Positions 8,269 through 18,129 of a DNA stretch of 64,000 bases are shown piece by piece. The notes beneath the pieces were generated by a model, which saw nothing but the letters and a program-made list of their open reading frames with translations, ran no database searches and was not told the DNA's origin. The position numbers were made by a program, and so were the translations under genes. The first letter of the stretch is position 1. Every line of letters begins with the position of its first letter. The stretch comes from an uncultured Coriobacteriaceae bacterium (GTDB lineage Bacteria; Actinomycetota; Coriobacteriia; Coriobacteriales; Eggerthellaceae): NCBI GenBank assembly GCA_949294735.1, contig CASFII010000007.1, positions 124,001-188,000 on the forward strand. Direction: 5' to 3'.

Positions 8269-8297
8269 TTGACATACAGACACTTAGATTTTATATT
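8269..8297 (+). promoter_or_regulatory. dnaK operon promoter, possibly with an HspR (HAIR) operator
   Basis: TTGACA (8269-8274), a 17-bp spacer and TATATT (8292-8297) make a near-consensus vegetative promoter 43 bp before dnaK. CTTGACA at 8268 with an ACTTAGA-like arm 7 bp further on resembles a decayed HAIR box (CTTGAGT-N7-ACTCAAG), the HspR target. No CIRCE element is visible. HspR is encoded in the operon, so repression here is expected; the operator itself is a weak match. Confidence 0.7.
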
Positions 8298-8339
8298 GGC
8301 ACCGTAACAAAGGGAACAACTCGAAAGAGAGGAACAATA

Positions 8340-10262
8340 ATGGCAAAGATTTTAGGCATCGACTTAGGTACCACCAATTCTGCAATGGCAGTAATGGAAG
8401 GTAATGAACCTGAGATTTTGGTAAACGCAGAAGGCGATCGCACAACGCCTTCAGTTGAAGGTTTCCGCAAAGACGGCGAACGCGTAGTTGGCAAGGCTGC
8501 CAAAAACCAGGCTGTTACCAACCCAGAAAATACTATTTCTTCCGTAAAGCGTTTCATCGGTCGTTCTTATGACGAAACCAGCGAAGAGCGCAAGACGGTT
8601 AGCTACAACGTTCAGAAGGGCAAGGATGGTCGTGCTGTTATTGACATTGACGGCAAGGACTACACCCCAGAAGAAATCTCCGCCATGGTTCTGCAGAAAC
8701 TGAAGAATGACGCAGAAAAGCAAGTTGGTAGCCCCATTACGCAGGCTGTTATTACGGTACCTGCTTACTTTAACGACGCTCAGCGTCAGGCAACCAAGGA
8801 CGCTGGCAAAATTGCTGGTCTGGAAGTTCTGCGTATCATCAACGAACCTACGGCAGCAGCTTTGGCATATGGTTTGGACAAGGCTAATAAAGACGAAAAG
8901 ATTCTCGTCTTCGACCTGGGCGGCGGTACGTTCGACGTATCTATCCTGGAACTAGGCGACGGCGTGTTTGAAGTAGCTTCTACCGCTGGTGACAATCACC
9001 TGGGTGGTGACGACTGGGATCAGCGCGTCATTGACTGGTTGGCAGACAAGTTCAAGGCTGATAATGGCATTGACCTGCGCACGGACAAGATGGCTCTGCA
9101 GCGCTTGAAGGAAGCTGCTGAAAAAGCAAAGATGGAACTTTCTTCTACTACGCAAGCAAACATCAACCTGCCGTTCATTACTGCTGACGCTACTGGCCCG
9201 AAGCATCTTGACTACACGCTGACTCGCGCAGAATTCGAACGCATTACACGCGACCTGCTTGACCGCTGCAAGAAGCCAGTAGAACAGGCACTGCATGACG
9301 CTGGCCTTTCCGCAGGTGGCATTGACGAAGTAATTCTGGTTGGTGGCTCAACCCGTATGCCTGCTGTTCAGGATCTGGTAAAGAACATTACCGGCAAAAT
9401 CCCGAACATGAGCGTTAACCCGGACGAAGTAGTAGCTATGGGCGCTGCAATTCAGGGCGGTGTTTTGGCCGGCGACGTTGAAGGCATTCTGCTTCTGGAC
9501 GTAACTCCGCTGTCCTTGGGTGTTGAAACCTTGGGTGGTGTTATGACCAAGATGATTGAACGCAATACCACCATCCCGACGCGTAAGACGGAAATTTATT
9601 CCACCGCCACGGACAACCAGACCTCTGTTGAGATTCATGTTCTGCAGGGCGAACGCGAAATGGCGGCTGCAAACAAGACGCTTGGTCGTTTCCAGCTGAC
9701 TGGTATTCCGGCTGCTCGACGTGGTGTACCGCAAATTGAGGTTACCTTTGACATTGACGCAAACGGTATCGTGAACGTTTCTGCTAAGGATTTGGGTACG
9801 GGCAAGCAGCAGCAGATTACTATTTCTGGTTCTACCGCTCTGTCTGACGACGAAGTAGACCGCATGGTCAAGGACGCCGAAGCTCATGCTGAGGAAGACA
9901 AGAAGCGCAAGGAAGAAGTTGAAATTCGCAACAACGCTGACTCCTTGGTAAACGCTACTGAGCAAACGCTGGCTGAACTGGGCGACAAGGTTCCTGCTGA
10001 AACCAAGACCCAGGCTGAAGAAGCCATTGCGGAAGCCAAGAAGGCTCTGGAGGGTACCGACACTGAAGCTATTAAGGCTGCTACCGAAAAACTGCAGCAG
10101 GCTGGTTATAAGTTGGCTGAAGTTGTGTACTCCACGCAGGGTGCTGACGGCGCAGCAGCTGGTGCAGCCGCTGGCGCAGGTGCCGCAGGCGCAACCGCAG
10201 CAAACGATGACACTATCGAAGCTGACTACGAAGTAGTTGACGACGAAAACGAAGGGAAGTAA
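8340..10262 (+). CDS. dnaK: Chaperone protein DnaK (Hsp70)
   Basis: A 640-residue Hsp70 of normal length. It opens '[19 protein letters not shown]' (phosphate-1 motif), with '[12 protein letters not shown]' near 198-209, '[14 protein letters not shown]' near 331-344, the linker '[11 protein letters not shown]' and the substrate-binding domain after about 390. The C-terminus has an Ala/Gly-rich flexible stretch and an acidic tail ([11 protein letters not shown]), as in other bacterial DnaKs. It refolds stress-damaged and nascent proteins with GrpE, DnaJ and ClpB, all encoded directly downstream. Start ATG at 8340 is preceded by GAGAGGAACA. It is the first gene of the HspR operon. Confidence 0.99.
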   Translation: MAKILGIDLGTTNSAMAVMEGNEPEILVNAEGDRTTPSVEGFRKDGERVVGKAAKNQAVTNPENTISSVKRFIGRSYDETSEERKTVSYNVQKGKDGRAVIDIDGKDYTPEEISAMVLQKLKNDAEKQVGSPITQAVITVPAYFNDAQRQATKDAGKIAGLEVLRIINEPTAAALAYGLDKANKDEKILVFDLGGGTFDVSILELGDGVFEVASTAGDNHLGGDDWDQRVIDWLADKFKADNGIDLRTDKMALQRLKEAAEKAKMELSSTTQANINLPFITADATGPKHLDYTLTRAEFERITRDLLDRCKKPVEQALHDAGLSAGGIDEVILVGGSTRMPAVQDLVKNITGKIPNMSVNPDEVVAMGAAIQGGVLAGDVEGILLLDVTPLSLGVETLGGVMTKMIERNTTIPTRKTEIYSTATDNQTSVEIHVLQGEREMAAANKTLGRFQLTGIPAARRGVPQIEVTFDIDANGIVNVSAKDLGTGKQQQITISGSTALSDDEVDRMVKDAEAHAEEDKKRKEEVEIRNNADSLVNATEQTLAELGDKVPAETKTQAEEAIAEAKKALEGTDTEAIKAATEKLQQAGYKLAEVVYSTQGADGAAAGAAAGAGAAGATAANDDTIEADYEVVDDENEGK

Positions 10263-10267
10263 GAACC

Positions 10268-10984
10268 ATGACTGCTTCTGAAAAGGAACAAGTTGTGGAC
10301 GCTGCCTCCTCTGAAAACTCGGACGCTCATCGCATTGTGATTGAAGACGCAAACGAAGTAGCTGAAGAAACGCAAGCTGCCGAAACTTCTGGTGAAGAAG
10401 TTTCGGCAGAGCCTGAAGCCACTGCAACGGTTGAAGGCGCGGTGGTGGAGGAAGCTACAACGGACGCTGAAGCCGTTGAAGAAGCTGGATCTTCGCTTGA
10501 AGAAGAGCTGGCTGCGGCTAAGTCCGAAGTGGCTGACTGGCAAGGCAAATTCATGCGACTTCATGCTGAATGGGATACGTATCGTAGGCGCACCAACGAA
10601 CAGCGCGAACAGGAAAAGGCTCGCGCTGCTGAAAAGCTGGTAACTAACCTGCTTCCTGTGTTGGACGACTTTGAACGTACCATTGATTACGCCTCCAACA
10701 ATGGAGAAGTTGGTCTGCTTTCTGGTGTGGAAGCAGTTCACAACAAACTGATTGATGTCCTTGGTAAAGAAGGCGTGCAAATGCTAAATCCAAAAGGTGA
10801 AGCATTTGATGCCTTGGAAGCCCAGGCTGTAGCTACGGTAGAAGATGTATCGGTGCCTGATGAAACGGTTACCGAGGTCTACCAAAAAGGTTACAAGCTG
10901 GGGTCGAAAGTGCTTCGCCCTTCCATGGTGGTCGTTTCCACCGGCGGACCGAAGCGCGAAAAACCTGAAACCGAGGAAGCATAA
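10268..10984 (+). CDS. grpE: Nucleotide exchange factor GrpE
   Basis: A 238-residue protein starting 5 bp after dnaK. The first 75 residues are very acidic and Glu/Ala-rich, longer than in many GrpEs. A coiled-coil segment follows ('EEELAAAKSEVADWQGKFMRLHAEWDTYRRRT'), then the four-helix and beta-wing domain with the conserved 'LLPVLDDFERTI' and the C-terminal 'VTEVYQKGYKLGSKVLRPSMVVVS'. It releases ADP from DnaK in the cytoplasm. It is co-transcribed with dnaK; a terminator-like hairpin follows it. Confidence 0.98.
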   Translation: MTASEKEQVVDAASSENSDAHRIVIEDANEVAEETQAAETSGEEVSAEPEATATVEGAVVEEATTDAEAVEEAGSSLEEELAAAKSEVADWQGKFMRLHAEWDTYRRRTNEQREQEKARAAEKLVTNLLPVLDDFERTIDYASNNGEVGLLSGVEAVHNKLIDVLGKEGVQMLNPKGEAFDALEAQAVATVEDVSVPDETVTEVYQKGYKLGSKVLRPSMVVVSTGGPKREKPETEEA

Positions 10985-11005
10985 ATCGGACAAAGGGATG
11001 ACATG

Positions 11006-11036
11006 AAGGGCGGGCGTTTTGGTCCGCCCTTGTTTT
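11006..11036 (+). terminator. Intra-operon terminator-like hairpin between grpE and dnaJ
   Basis: AAGGGCGG (11006-11013) pairs with CCGCCCTT (11024-11031), followed by GTTTT. The hairpin lies in the 62-bp gap between grpE and the dnaJ ribosome site, so it probably lowers expression of dnaJ, hspR and clpB relative to dnaK-grpE, or ends part of the transcripts. Confidence 0.65.
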
Positions 11037-11058
11037 AGAAAGAAAGGTGGTGGGACGA

Positions 11059-12009
11059 ATGGCAGCAACTCCCGACTATTACAAAACGCTAGGCGTCTCA
11101 CGCAACGCTTCAGCAGATGAAATAAAGAAAGCATTTCGTAAGTTGGCTCGCAAGCATCATCCCGATGCAGGTGGCGACGAAACGAAGTTTAAGGAAATAA
11201 ACGAGGCTTATGAGGTTTTGTCTGACGACAAAAAACGCAAGCTCTATGACCAATACGGCACAGCCAGCGAAAACCAGATTCCACATGGATGGTCTGGCGT
11301 CAACATGGGTGACATCTTTGGTGGACAAGGCGGTAGCTTTAATAGCTGGGCTGACATCTTGGAAAGTATTCGTCGAGGCGAAGGAGCCTTCGGTACCGAC
11401 TGGGATTTTAATAACTTCGGTGGCTTTGGTGGAAACACGCGTGCCAACCGTGCGCGTAAAGGCCAGGACGTAAACGTCAACCTGGAAGTGTCTTTCGATG
11501 AAGCTTTCCGCGGCGTCGAAAAGCGCGTAACGTTGCGTATTCCTGGCAAGCAAGAACCGCAAAACCTTACGATCAAAGTTCCTGCGGGTGCTGTGGATGG
11601 CGGCAGGCTTCGTTTGAAGGGAATGGGTGCTCCTGGTGAAAACGGTGGTGCGGCAGGCGATTTGTTGGTAACTACCAAAATTGCATCGCATCCGTACTAT
11701 TCCCGCAAAGGGGCAGACGTTCACGTAAAGCTCCCCATCGACATTGCTGAAGCTGCGTTAGGTACAAGCGTGGTGGTACCTGCTCCAGACGGAACCAAGG
11801 TAAGGGTGAAAATTCCCGCTGGAACTCAGTCAGGCACGGTACTTACCATCAAGGGCAAAGGCGCACCTCAGGTAAAAAATAAAGGAGCGAACGGGAACCT
11901 TAGAATTGACGTTTCGGTAGAGGTTCCAAACTCCTTGAACGAACAGCAAAAGCAAGCACTTGAAAGTTATATGGCAGCAACGAAGAAAGACATACGACCA
12001 TGGGACTAA
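11059..12009 (+). CDS. dnaJ: DnaJ-type co-chaperone lacking the zinc-finger domain (CbpA/DnaJ2-like)
   Basis: A 316-residue J-protein. The J domain is at 5-70 ('[21 protein letters not shown]', HPD motif in 'KHHPDAGG'). A Gly/Phe-rich linker ('[13 protein letters not shown]', 'NNFGGFGG') leads straight into the two beta C-terminal domains; there are no CXXCXGXG zinc repeats. It is therefore a class B J-protein, as is common beside hspR. It stimulates DnaK ATPase and delivers clients. I chose the ATG at 11059, eight bases after AAAGGTGG, over the GTG codons at 11047 and 11050. Its end overlaps hspR by 10 bp. Confidence 0.95.
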   Translation: MAATPDYYKTLGVSRNASADEIKKAFRKLARKHHPDAGGDETKFKEINEAYEVLSDDKKRKLYDQYGTASENQIPHGWSGVNMGDIFGGQGGSFNSWADILESIRRGEGAFGTDWDFNNFGGFGGNTRANRARKGQDVNVNLEVSFDEAFRGVEKRVTLRIPGKQEPQNLTIKVPAGAVDGGRLRLKGMGAPGENGGAAGDLLVTTKIASHPYYSRKGADVHVKLPIDIAEAALGTSVVVPAPDGTKVRVKIPAGTQSGTVLTIKGKGAPQVKNKGANGNLRIDVSVEVPNSLNEQQKQALESYMAATKKDIRPWD

Positions 12010-12389
12010 ACGACAGAAATAAGCCTCTCTACATGATAAGCGTAGCAGCGGAGCTGGCGGGTGTTCATCCGCAGACGTTGCGTGTGTACGAACAAAAAGG
12101 TTTGGTAACTCCGCAGCGCACCAGCGGCAATACGCGCATGTACTCACAGGCTGATATTGAGCGTTTGGAATTGATTAACGAACTGACAGGTGAAGGAATT
12201 AATTTGGCAGGCGTTATTCGCATTCTGGATCTCCAAGGTCGTTTGGAAGAACGCGATCAAGAACTGGATGATTTGCATAAGCGCGTACGTCGCTTAGCAG
12301 ACCGTGTTCACGAATTGGAAACACGTGAAAGCGTTCATGCCTTGGTACGTACGTCTGATTTGCCGCAACTATTAGGTAAGTTGTCGTAG
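12000..12389 (+). CDS. hspR: Heat-shock repressor HspR (MerR family)
   Basis: A 129-residue MerR-type regulator. The winged helix covers about 10-75 ('[24 protein letters not shown]', '[17 protein letters not shown]'), followed by '[27 protein letters not shown]', the HspR-specific helix and coiled coil. HspR represses dnaK operons in actinobacteria by binding HAIR sites with DnaK as co-repressor. The gene overlaps dnaJ by 10 bp, so translation is coupled and there is no separate ribosome site. It probably regulates its own operon from the promoter before dnaK. Confidence 0.95.
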   Translation: MGLNDRNKPLYMISVAAELAGVHPQTLRVYEQKGLVTPQRTSGNTRMYSQADIERLELINELTGEGINLAGVIRILDLQGRLEERDQELDDLHKRVRRLADRVHELETRESVHALVRTSDLPQLLGKLS

Positions 12390-12479
12390 AAAAGTTTGAA
12401 TTGTTAACAATCTGCGTGGGGGGTGCCCTCGTCATGCAGCTTATGGAAGAAATAATCACCTCTGAAAGGGGGTTTTACT

Positions 12480-15194
12480 ATGAACATGGGAAGTTTAAAT
12501 AAATTAGCACTGACCGCACAGGAAGCGCTGCAAAACACGCTTTCAATTGCGTCAGATGTAGGAGCATCTCAGGCAGAACCAATTCACATGTTGAAGGCGC
12601 TGCTGGATTCGCAGGAAAATAATTTGTCCGCTATCATCAAGCGCATTGGTGCAGATGCGGGGCAGCTTTTGACAAATGTAAATGCAGAAATTGCAAAAAT
12701 GCCGAAAGTTTCCTCTAACAGTGCCATGCTCAGCGGAGTTCCCAGCATGGCTTTGATGAACGTGTTGGACAGGGCAGTTAAGGCTGCCGAAAAATTAGGT
12801 GACAGCTATGCCACCACTGAACATTTGTTGATTGCTTTGTCTGAAGACAAAAGCGAGGCAGGCAAGATTCTCACCGTGGCAGGGCTTACACGCAAAAACA
12901 TTGAAGCAGCCTATGAAGAGCTGCGTGGTGATACGCGGGTAACCAGCCAGCAGGAAAAAACGCAGTTTGAAGCGTTGGAACAATATGGTCAGAACCTGAC
13001 GCAAATGGCACGTGAAGGCAAGCTGGATCCTGTCATTGGCAGGAGTGAAGAAATTCGCCGTACCATTCAGGTTTTGTCGCGTCGTACCAAAAACAACCCC
13101 GTGCTTATTGGTGAACCAGGTACGGGCAAAACGGCCATCGTAGAAGGCTTAGCTCAGCGTATTGTGGCAGGTGACGTTCCTTCCAGCCTTAAAGACCGCG
13201 AAATTATTTCGTTGGATTTGGGCGCCATGATGGCAGGTGCAAAATACCGTGGTGAATTCGAAGACCGCTTAAAGGCCGTTCTTCGTGAGGTAAAGCAAAG
13301 CGAAGGTCAGATTATTCTGTTCATCGACGAGCTGCACACCATTGTTGGTGCTGGTTCGGCGGGGGATAGTTCGCTTGATGCGGGCAACATGCTAAAGCCT
13401 GCGCTTGCTAGAGGCGAACTGCACGCCATTGGTGCTACCACACTGGACGAATACCGTAAGTATGTGGAAAAGGACGCGGCGTTGGAGCGTCGTTTCCAGC
13501 CCGTATTGATTGGTGAACCTACCGTTGAAGACACCATTGCAATTCTTCGCGGTCTGAAGGAAAAGTACGAAATCCATCACGGCGTTCGTATTACCGACAG
13601 TGCCATTGTGGCCGCTGCGGAACTATCGGACCGCTACATCACCGATAGGTTCTTGCCCGACAAAGCTATTGACCTGATGGACGAAGCAGCCAGTCGTCTG
13701 CGCATTGAAATTGACAGTATGCCTGAAGAAGTGGATGCGGCAGAACGCAAGCTGACGCAGATGCAAATCGAAGAGCAGGCGCTTATGAAGGAAAGTGACG
13801 AAGCTAGCAAGGAGCGCCTGGAAACCCTTCGCCACGAAATTGCAACGGCGCGTGAGTCTTTAGATGCGCGTAAGGCGGAGTGGCAAAACGAAAAAGATCT
13901 GATTGAAAGTGTTCAGAACATCAAGGCTGAACTGGAAACGGCTCAGCAAGATGAAGAGCGTGCAACGCGCGAGGGTGACCTTTCGAAGGCGTCTGAAATT
14001 CGTTATGCCACCATTCCCGCACTTCAGCAACGCCTGGAGCAGGCTGAAGAGACGTTGAATGTTCGCCAGCAAGACGGTGCCATCCTGAAAGAGGAAGTTT
14101 CTGAAGAGGAAATTGCTGAAGTTGTAAGTGCGTGGACGGGTATTCCAGTTCACAAGATGATGCAAGGCGAAATGGAAAAGCTGATTGACCTGGAAGACAG
14201 GTTGCGCCAGCGCGTAGTTGGCCAAGACAAAGCTATTTCTGCAGTAGCAGGCGCTATTCGCCGTAGTCGTGCGGGGCTTTCAGATCCGAATCGTCCGCTG
14301 GGTAGCTTCTTGTTCTTAGGTCCTACGGGCGTAGGTAAGACCGAACTGGCTAAGGCGTTGGCCGAGTTCCTCTTCGACAGCGAAAAAGCCATGGTGCGCA
14401 TTGATATGTCGGAATACATGGAAAAGTTTTCCGTACAGCGCCTGATAGGTGCACCTCCGGGATATGTGGGCTATGACGAAGGTGGTCAGCTGACCGAAGC
14501 CGTTCGTCGTCGTCCGTATTCGGTAGTGTTGCTGGACGAAATTGAAAAAGCGCATCCTGATGTGTTCAACATCTTGTTGCAAGTGCTTGATGATGGACGC
14601 TTAACCGACGGTCAGGGACGCGTGGTGAGCTTCAAGAATGCCATCATCATTATGACGAGCAACATTGGTAGCCAAAGCATCCGCGAATACAGCAGCCAAA
14701 ACGCTCAGAATAATAGCATGGGCAAAATGATGGAAGACATGATGAGCGGCGACGTAACTCAGGCAGCCAAGAAGCTGGCTGAACTGCAAACGCAGATTGA
14801 GGACGCACTGCGTTCTACCTTCCGTCCAGAATTCTTGAACCGTATTGACGACGTTATTACGTTTAACGCGCTGTCCATTGAGGCTATGGAGCCCATTGTG
14901 GAAATCCAGCTTAAGGATGTGCGCAAGCGTCTGGAATCTCGCAGGGTTACGCTGGACGTTTCGCCTGCTGCTATGGAGCATCTGTCTATTGACGGCTTTG
15001 ACCCAGTATACGGCGCACGTCCGCTGAAACGTTTGATTCAGCGCGAAATCGTTGACCGTATCGCAGAGGCAGTGGTGCGCGGCGAACTGCGCGACCGTAG
15101 CCATGTGCTGATTGATATTGACAGCGAAGGTGAATATACCTGCAAGATTGAGCCGCCTTTAGACCTGGATGAGATAGCGAACGCTCTTTCGTAG
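12480..15194 (+). CDS. clpB: ATP-dependent disaggregase ClpB
   Basis: A 904-residue AAA+ protein, somewhat longer than the usual 860. The double Clp N-domain covers 1-150. The first AAA domain has Walker A GEPGTGKT (about 208-215) and '[15 protein letters not shown]'. The coiled-coil M-domain (about 410-530) is of full ClpB length, which separates it from ClpC/ClpA. The second AAA domain has GPTGVGKTE (about 616-624) and '[16 protein letters not shown]'. An extra stretch of about 25 residues, rich in Met and Asn, lies at about 735-770 between '[10 protein letters not shown]' and '[10 protein letters not shown]'. It dissolves aggregates with DnaK. It lies 90 bp after hspR with a GAAAGGGGG ribosome site. 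Confidence 0.97.
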   Translation: MNMGSLNKLALTAQEALQNTLSIASDVGASQAEPIHMLKALLDSQENNLSAIIKRIGADAGQLLTNVNAEIAKMPKVSSNSAMLSGVPSMALMNVLDRAVKAAEKLGDSYATTEHLLIALSEDKSEAGKILTVAGLTRKNIEAAYEELRGDTRVTSQQEKTQFEALEQYGQNLTQMAREGKLDPVIGRSEEIRRTIQVLSRRTKNNPVLIGEPGTGKTAIVEGLAQRIVAGDVPSSLKDREIISLDLGAMMAGAKYRGEFEDRLKAVLREVKQSEGQIILFIDELHTIVGAGSAGDSSLDAGNMLKPALARGELHAIGATTLDEYRKYVEKDAALERRFQPVLIGEPTVEDTIAILRGLKEKYEIHHGVRITDSAIVAAAELSDRYITDRFLPDKAIDLMDEAASRLRIEIDSMPEEVDAAERKLTQMQIEEQALMKESDEASKERLETLRHEIATARESLDARKAEWQNEKDLIESVQNIKAELETAQQDEERATREGDLSKASEIRYATIPALQQRLEQAEETLNVRQQDGAILKEEVSEEEIAEVVSAWTGIPVHKMMQGEMEKLIDLEDRLRQRVVGQDKAISAVAGAIRRSRAGLSDPNRPLGSFLFLGPTGVGKTELAKALAEFLFDSEKAMVRIDMSEYMEKFSVQRLIGAPPGYVGYDEGGQLTEAVRRRPYSVVLLDEIEKAHPDVFNILLQVLDDGRLTDGQGRVVSFKNAIIIMTSNIGSQSIREYSSQNAQNNSMGKMMEDMMSGDVTQAAKKLAELQTQIEDALRSTFRPEFLNRIDDVITFNALSIEAMEPIVEIQLKDVRKRLESRRVTLDVSPAAMEHLSIDGFDPVYGARPLKRLIQREIVDRIAEAVVRGELRDRSHVLIDIDSEGEYTCKIEPPLDLDEIANALS

Positions 15195-15220
15195 CAACGT
15201 GCTAGGCTAGAGACCCTGAA

Positions 15221-15251
15221 AGAACCCAAAAGAACGTGTCTTTTGGGTTCT
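15221..15251. repeat. CCCAAAAGA-family repeat, copy 4; near-perfect palindrome acting as a likely clpB terminator
   Basis: AGAACCCAAAAGA (15221-15233) pairs with TCTTTTGGGTTCT (15239-15251) around a 5-nt loop. The 13-bp stem lies 26 bp after the clpB stop and is followed by TTGTTT, so it could terminate the heat-shock transcript. Confidence 0.85.
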
Positions 15252-15264
15252 TTGTTTAAACAGT

Positions 15265-15479
15265 GAATACCCTGAAGCCCGAAAACAAGTCTGAGCTTCA
15301 TACTTATCTAAATACTGTTGAAGTGTTAAATAAGCCAGTGGCTTATTTAAAAGAAATTATGCGCCCGAGCGGGCGCAGTCCTGCCCGCCTGTCGGGCAGG
15401 ACGATTTATACGCATAGTGGAGCAGCGTTAGCTGCGAAACGCTAGGAGCGCGTCGAAGTTGGAGGGCTTCAGGGTATTC
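15265..15479. repeat. 215-bp three-hairpin element with 16-bp terminal inverted repeats (MITE-like), copy A
   Basis: The ends are exact inverted copies: 15265-15280 is the reverse complement of GGGCTTCAGGGTATTC at 15464-15479. Inside lie three adjacent hairpins: 15326-15350 (11-bp stem TTAAATAAGCC), 15360-15377 (TGCGCCC) and 15378-15402 (10-bp stem GTCCTGCCCG). The core from about 15322 to 15416 recurs in opposite orientation near 36672-36766. There is no transposase, and I see no flanking target duplication. This accounts for most of the 324-bp gap between clpB and ppk1; a 60-codon open frame across it looks accidental. Confidence 0.8.
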
Positions 15480-15518
15480 GCGAAACCAGAAGGATTCCCT
15501 CTGGGTTTCCCTAAAGGC

Positions 15519-17882
15519 TTAGCGGCCAAAGAGAGTGCGGAAGAAACCTTTCTTCTTAGGAGCTTCCGCTTCTCCTACGGTCATAGTGTTGAGCGTTTTT
15601 GGCTTTGCCTGCATTACAAATTTCACCTCTGCCGCTTTCGGAGCGCGTTCAGCTGCAATATAAGCTTCTTTGATCAGATAGTCTTGTGCGTCAAAAGGCT
15701 TAGTGGGATTGCCTTCAGCGTCCTTAGCGAAGTGGCACAACTCGGTATAGGTGCCGTCAGCCTGTAATTCGCGCAGCTTGGCTGTGTCGGACAGCATGAT
15801 GTTCATGTAATCCAACACGCGGTTGCGCAAAGCAGGGTCTTCTACGTTCCATGCAATTTCAACGCGTTTATCCAAGTTGCGTGTCATGAGGTCAGCGCTC
15901 GATAGATAGACCTTGCAATCTTCGCCCGTGCCAAAGATGTAAATACGAGAATGTTCAAGCAGACGTCCCACTACGCTTACTACGCGCACATTTTCGGTAG
16001 CGCCTTTAATGCCGGGAACCAAGCAGCTAATGCCACGCACCAGCATGGTGACCTTAACGCCTGCGTTGCTTGCTTCGACAATTTTTTCAATGATGTCACG
16101 GTCGGTAACAGAATTGGTTTTCATCATGATTTCAGCAGGCTTGCCTTCGCGCGCTTTGGCAATTTCCGCGTCAATAGATTCACTGAGCTTCTGCTTAATC
16201 ATAAGCGGAGCTACCCAGAGCTTCTGATAGTCATCGCACACGGCTTCTAGCTGCATGCAGCGGAAGAACTGTGCTGCGTCTTCGCCGACCACGGGGTCGC
16301 AGGTGATCATGGAAAGGTCGGTATACAGTTTGGCAGTCTTTTCGTTGTAGTTGCCGGTACCCAACTGTGTGATGAATTGGAGACCCTCAGAAGTGCGGCG
16401 CGTAATGGCGCAAATCTTGCTGTGTACCTTAAAGTTGCGGAAACCGTAGATGATGTTGCAACCAGCTTCTTCGAAACGCTGAGACCATTCGATGTTGTTG
16501 TTTTCATCAAAACGTGCGCGTAGCTCGAACAGCGCCGTTACTTCCTTACCATTTTCTGCCGCAGCAATAAGGGCTTCAGCTAAGCGCGACTGTCGGGCTA
16601 GGCGATAGAGCGTAATCTTGATAGAGATAACGTCTGGGTCTGCCGCCGCTTCCTGCAACAAATGAACAAAGGGGTCCATGCTTTCGTACGGATAGGAAAG
16701 CAGCACGTCTTTCTTCTGAACCTGTTCAATAATGCTTTTACCGTGGAACAAGCCTTCAGGCCACTGAGGAGTAGCAGGTTCATCGGTAAGCTCCGCAGCA
16801 ACTTCAGGAGCAACCAGTGAAGGCAATTCATAGGCATAGTCCATGTCTAGCGGCATGCCAACGCAATACACTTGGTGCTTATGCAGGTTCAGACGATTCA
16901 GGAAGAACTTTTCGGTTACTTCAGATAAAGGTCGTTCGCTTTCCAGACGTACGGGCTGAAGGCGACTGCGCTTTTTCAAGATACGCTTCATGTGACTGCG
17001 GAAGTCTTCATCCTGTTCGTCGGCTTCTTCGTACATATCAAGGTCGGCGTTGCGGGTGACCTGAATCACGTTTGCGTGCTTTACGGGGTACATGTCAAAC
17101 ACGCGGTCAGCTGCCATTTCCAAAGCATGTTCTAGCAAAATAAAACTAAAGATACCTTCTGCCGAAGGAAGCGGAATGATGCGTGGGGTGTTCTTTGGCA
17201 AAGGAATAATGCCCATAATGACATTTTCTGCTGCCTTCGCTACCGCCAGCTTACGCTCAGCCTTGGTTTCTTTTTTCGTCCGCTTTTCCAGCTTTTCTTG
17301 CTTGGCGGCTTCGTCATCCAGGCGAACAGCAATGTAGAGTGCGCCATTTTCCAGGTGAGGGAAGGGATGCAAGGCATTAACAATCTGAGGAGAAAGCAGC
17401 GGCAAAACATTACGCTTCAAATAGGCATTTAACGCCTCCAGCTGTTCTTCCGTAAGTTCGTCGGGGTAGAGTTGATATACGCCCTTGTCTTCTAGAGCAT
17501 GGCGAACCTGCCGGAAATCTTCGGAAGCAATAGGCGTGAGTTCTGCCACCTTGGCATATACCGCATTCAGTTGTTCGTCGGGGGTCATGCCTGTTTTGCT
17601 GTCGTAGATTTCTTCTTTAGCTAGGCGAAGATCAAGCAGACTACCGACGCGCACCATAAAGAACTCTTGTAGGTTGGAACGCCAAATGGCAGCGAATTTC
17701 ATGCGCTCAAATAGCGGTACATTTGGATCCACCGCTTGGTCCAATACGCGCTTGTTGAAATCTAGCCAAGAAAGCTCTCTGTTTTGCATATATGGCTTAC
17801 GTTCAGGACGCTCATGCAAAACGAAAGGAAGTTTTTCTACAAGTTTGTCAGCCTTCGACTTGGTCTCTTTTGCGTCTGCCAC
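15519..17882 (-). CDS. ppk1: Polyphosphate kinase 1
   Basis: A 787-residue Ppk1. The N-domain contains 'PYMQNRELSWLDFNKRVLDQA' and 'LFERMKFAAIWRSNLQEFFMVRVG'. The PLD-like catalytic half has 'MDPFVHLLQEAAADPDV', 'ELRARFDENNNIEW' and the autophosphorylated His in 'FKVHSKICAI' (about 486); the second conserved His is in 'LLEHSRIYIFG' (about 644). It polymerises the gamma phosphate of ATP into polyphosphate at the membrane. A charged insert rich in Lys/Glu ('QEKLEKRTKKETKAERK', about 200-216) is unusual. The GTG start at 17882 is preceded by AAGGGGAATATC. It is divergent from a ppk2 gene, which suggests a shared polyphosphate module. Confidence 0.97.
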   Translation of the reverse strand: MADAKETKSKADKLVEKLPFVLHERPERKPYMQNRELSWLDFNKRVLDQAVDPNVPLFERMKFAAIWRSNLQEFFMVRVGSLLDLRLAKEEIYDSKTGMTPDEQLNAVYAKVAELTPIASEDFRQVRHALEDKGVYQLYPDELTEEQLEALNAYLKRNVLPLLSPQIVNALHPFPHLENGALYIAVRLDDEAAKQEKLEKRTKKETKAERKLAVAKAAENVIMGIIPLPKNTPRIIPLPSAEGIFSFILLEHALEMAADRVFDMYPVKHANVIQVTRNADLDMYEEADEQDEDFRSHMKRILKKRSRLQPVRLESERPLSEVTEKFFLNRLNLHKHQVYCVGMPLDMDYAYELPSLVAPEVAAELTDEPATPQWPEGLFHGKSIIEQVQKKDVLLSYPYESMDPFVHLLQEAAADPDVISIKITLYRLARQSRLAEALIAAAENGKEVTALFELRARFDENNNIEWSQRFEEAGCNIIYGFRNFKVHSKICAITRRTSEGLQFITQLGTGNYNEKTAKLYTDLSMITCDPVVGEDAAQFFRCMQLEAVCDDYQKLWVAPLMIKQKLSESIDAEIAKAREGKPAEIMMKTNSVTDRDIIEKIVEASNAGVKVTMLVRGISCLVPGIKGATENVRVVSVVGRLLEHSRIYIFGTGEDCKVYLSSADLMTRNLDKRVEIAWNVEDPALRNRVLDYMNIMLSDTAKLRELQADGTYTELCHFAKDAEGNPTKPFDAQDYLIKEAYIAAERAPKAAEVKFVMQAKPKTLNTMTVGEAEAPKKKGFFRTLFGR

Positions 17883-18129
17883 GATATTCCCCTTCTGCCA
17901 GATGCATTCCTTATTTTGTTGTTTCAGAACTGCCTGTATGAATAGCCAACAGGCGAATTCTTAGATGCTCTGACTATACTTGACCGCCAAAACATCAATT
18001 CTCACAGTTCGCAAAAGTTACTTGCTTGCAACCTATGAAATACGCGAATAACTTGTAAACTTAAATGTATCAGAGAAACTGGTCTGCGAATGTAAAATCT
18101 TATGCATGACAAGGCAAAAAGGAGGCCTC

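Noticed and set aside
8268-8288. Consensus HAIR operator for HspR
   Set aside because: Only the left arm (CTTGACA) fits; the right arm matches about four of seven bases. Mentioned as possible but not listed as a separate site.
9348-10427. 359-codon open frame on the minus strand opposite dnaK/grpE
   Set aside because: It is a shadow of the highly biased codon use of dnaK. The product is Phe/Arg/Ser-rich with no family, and no ribosome site.
15263-15445. 60-codon open frame in the clpB-ppk1 gap
   Set aside because: It spans the terminal inverted repeat and all three hairpins of the repeat element, and copy B does not preserve it as a frame.
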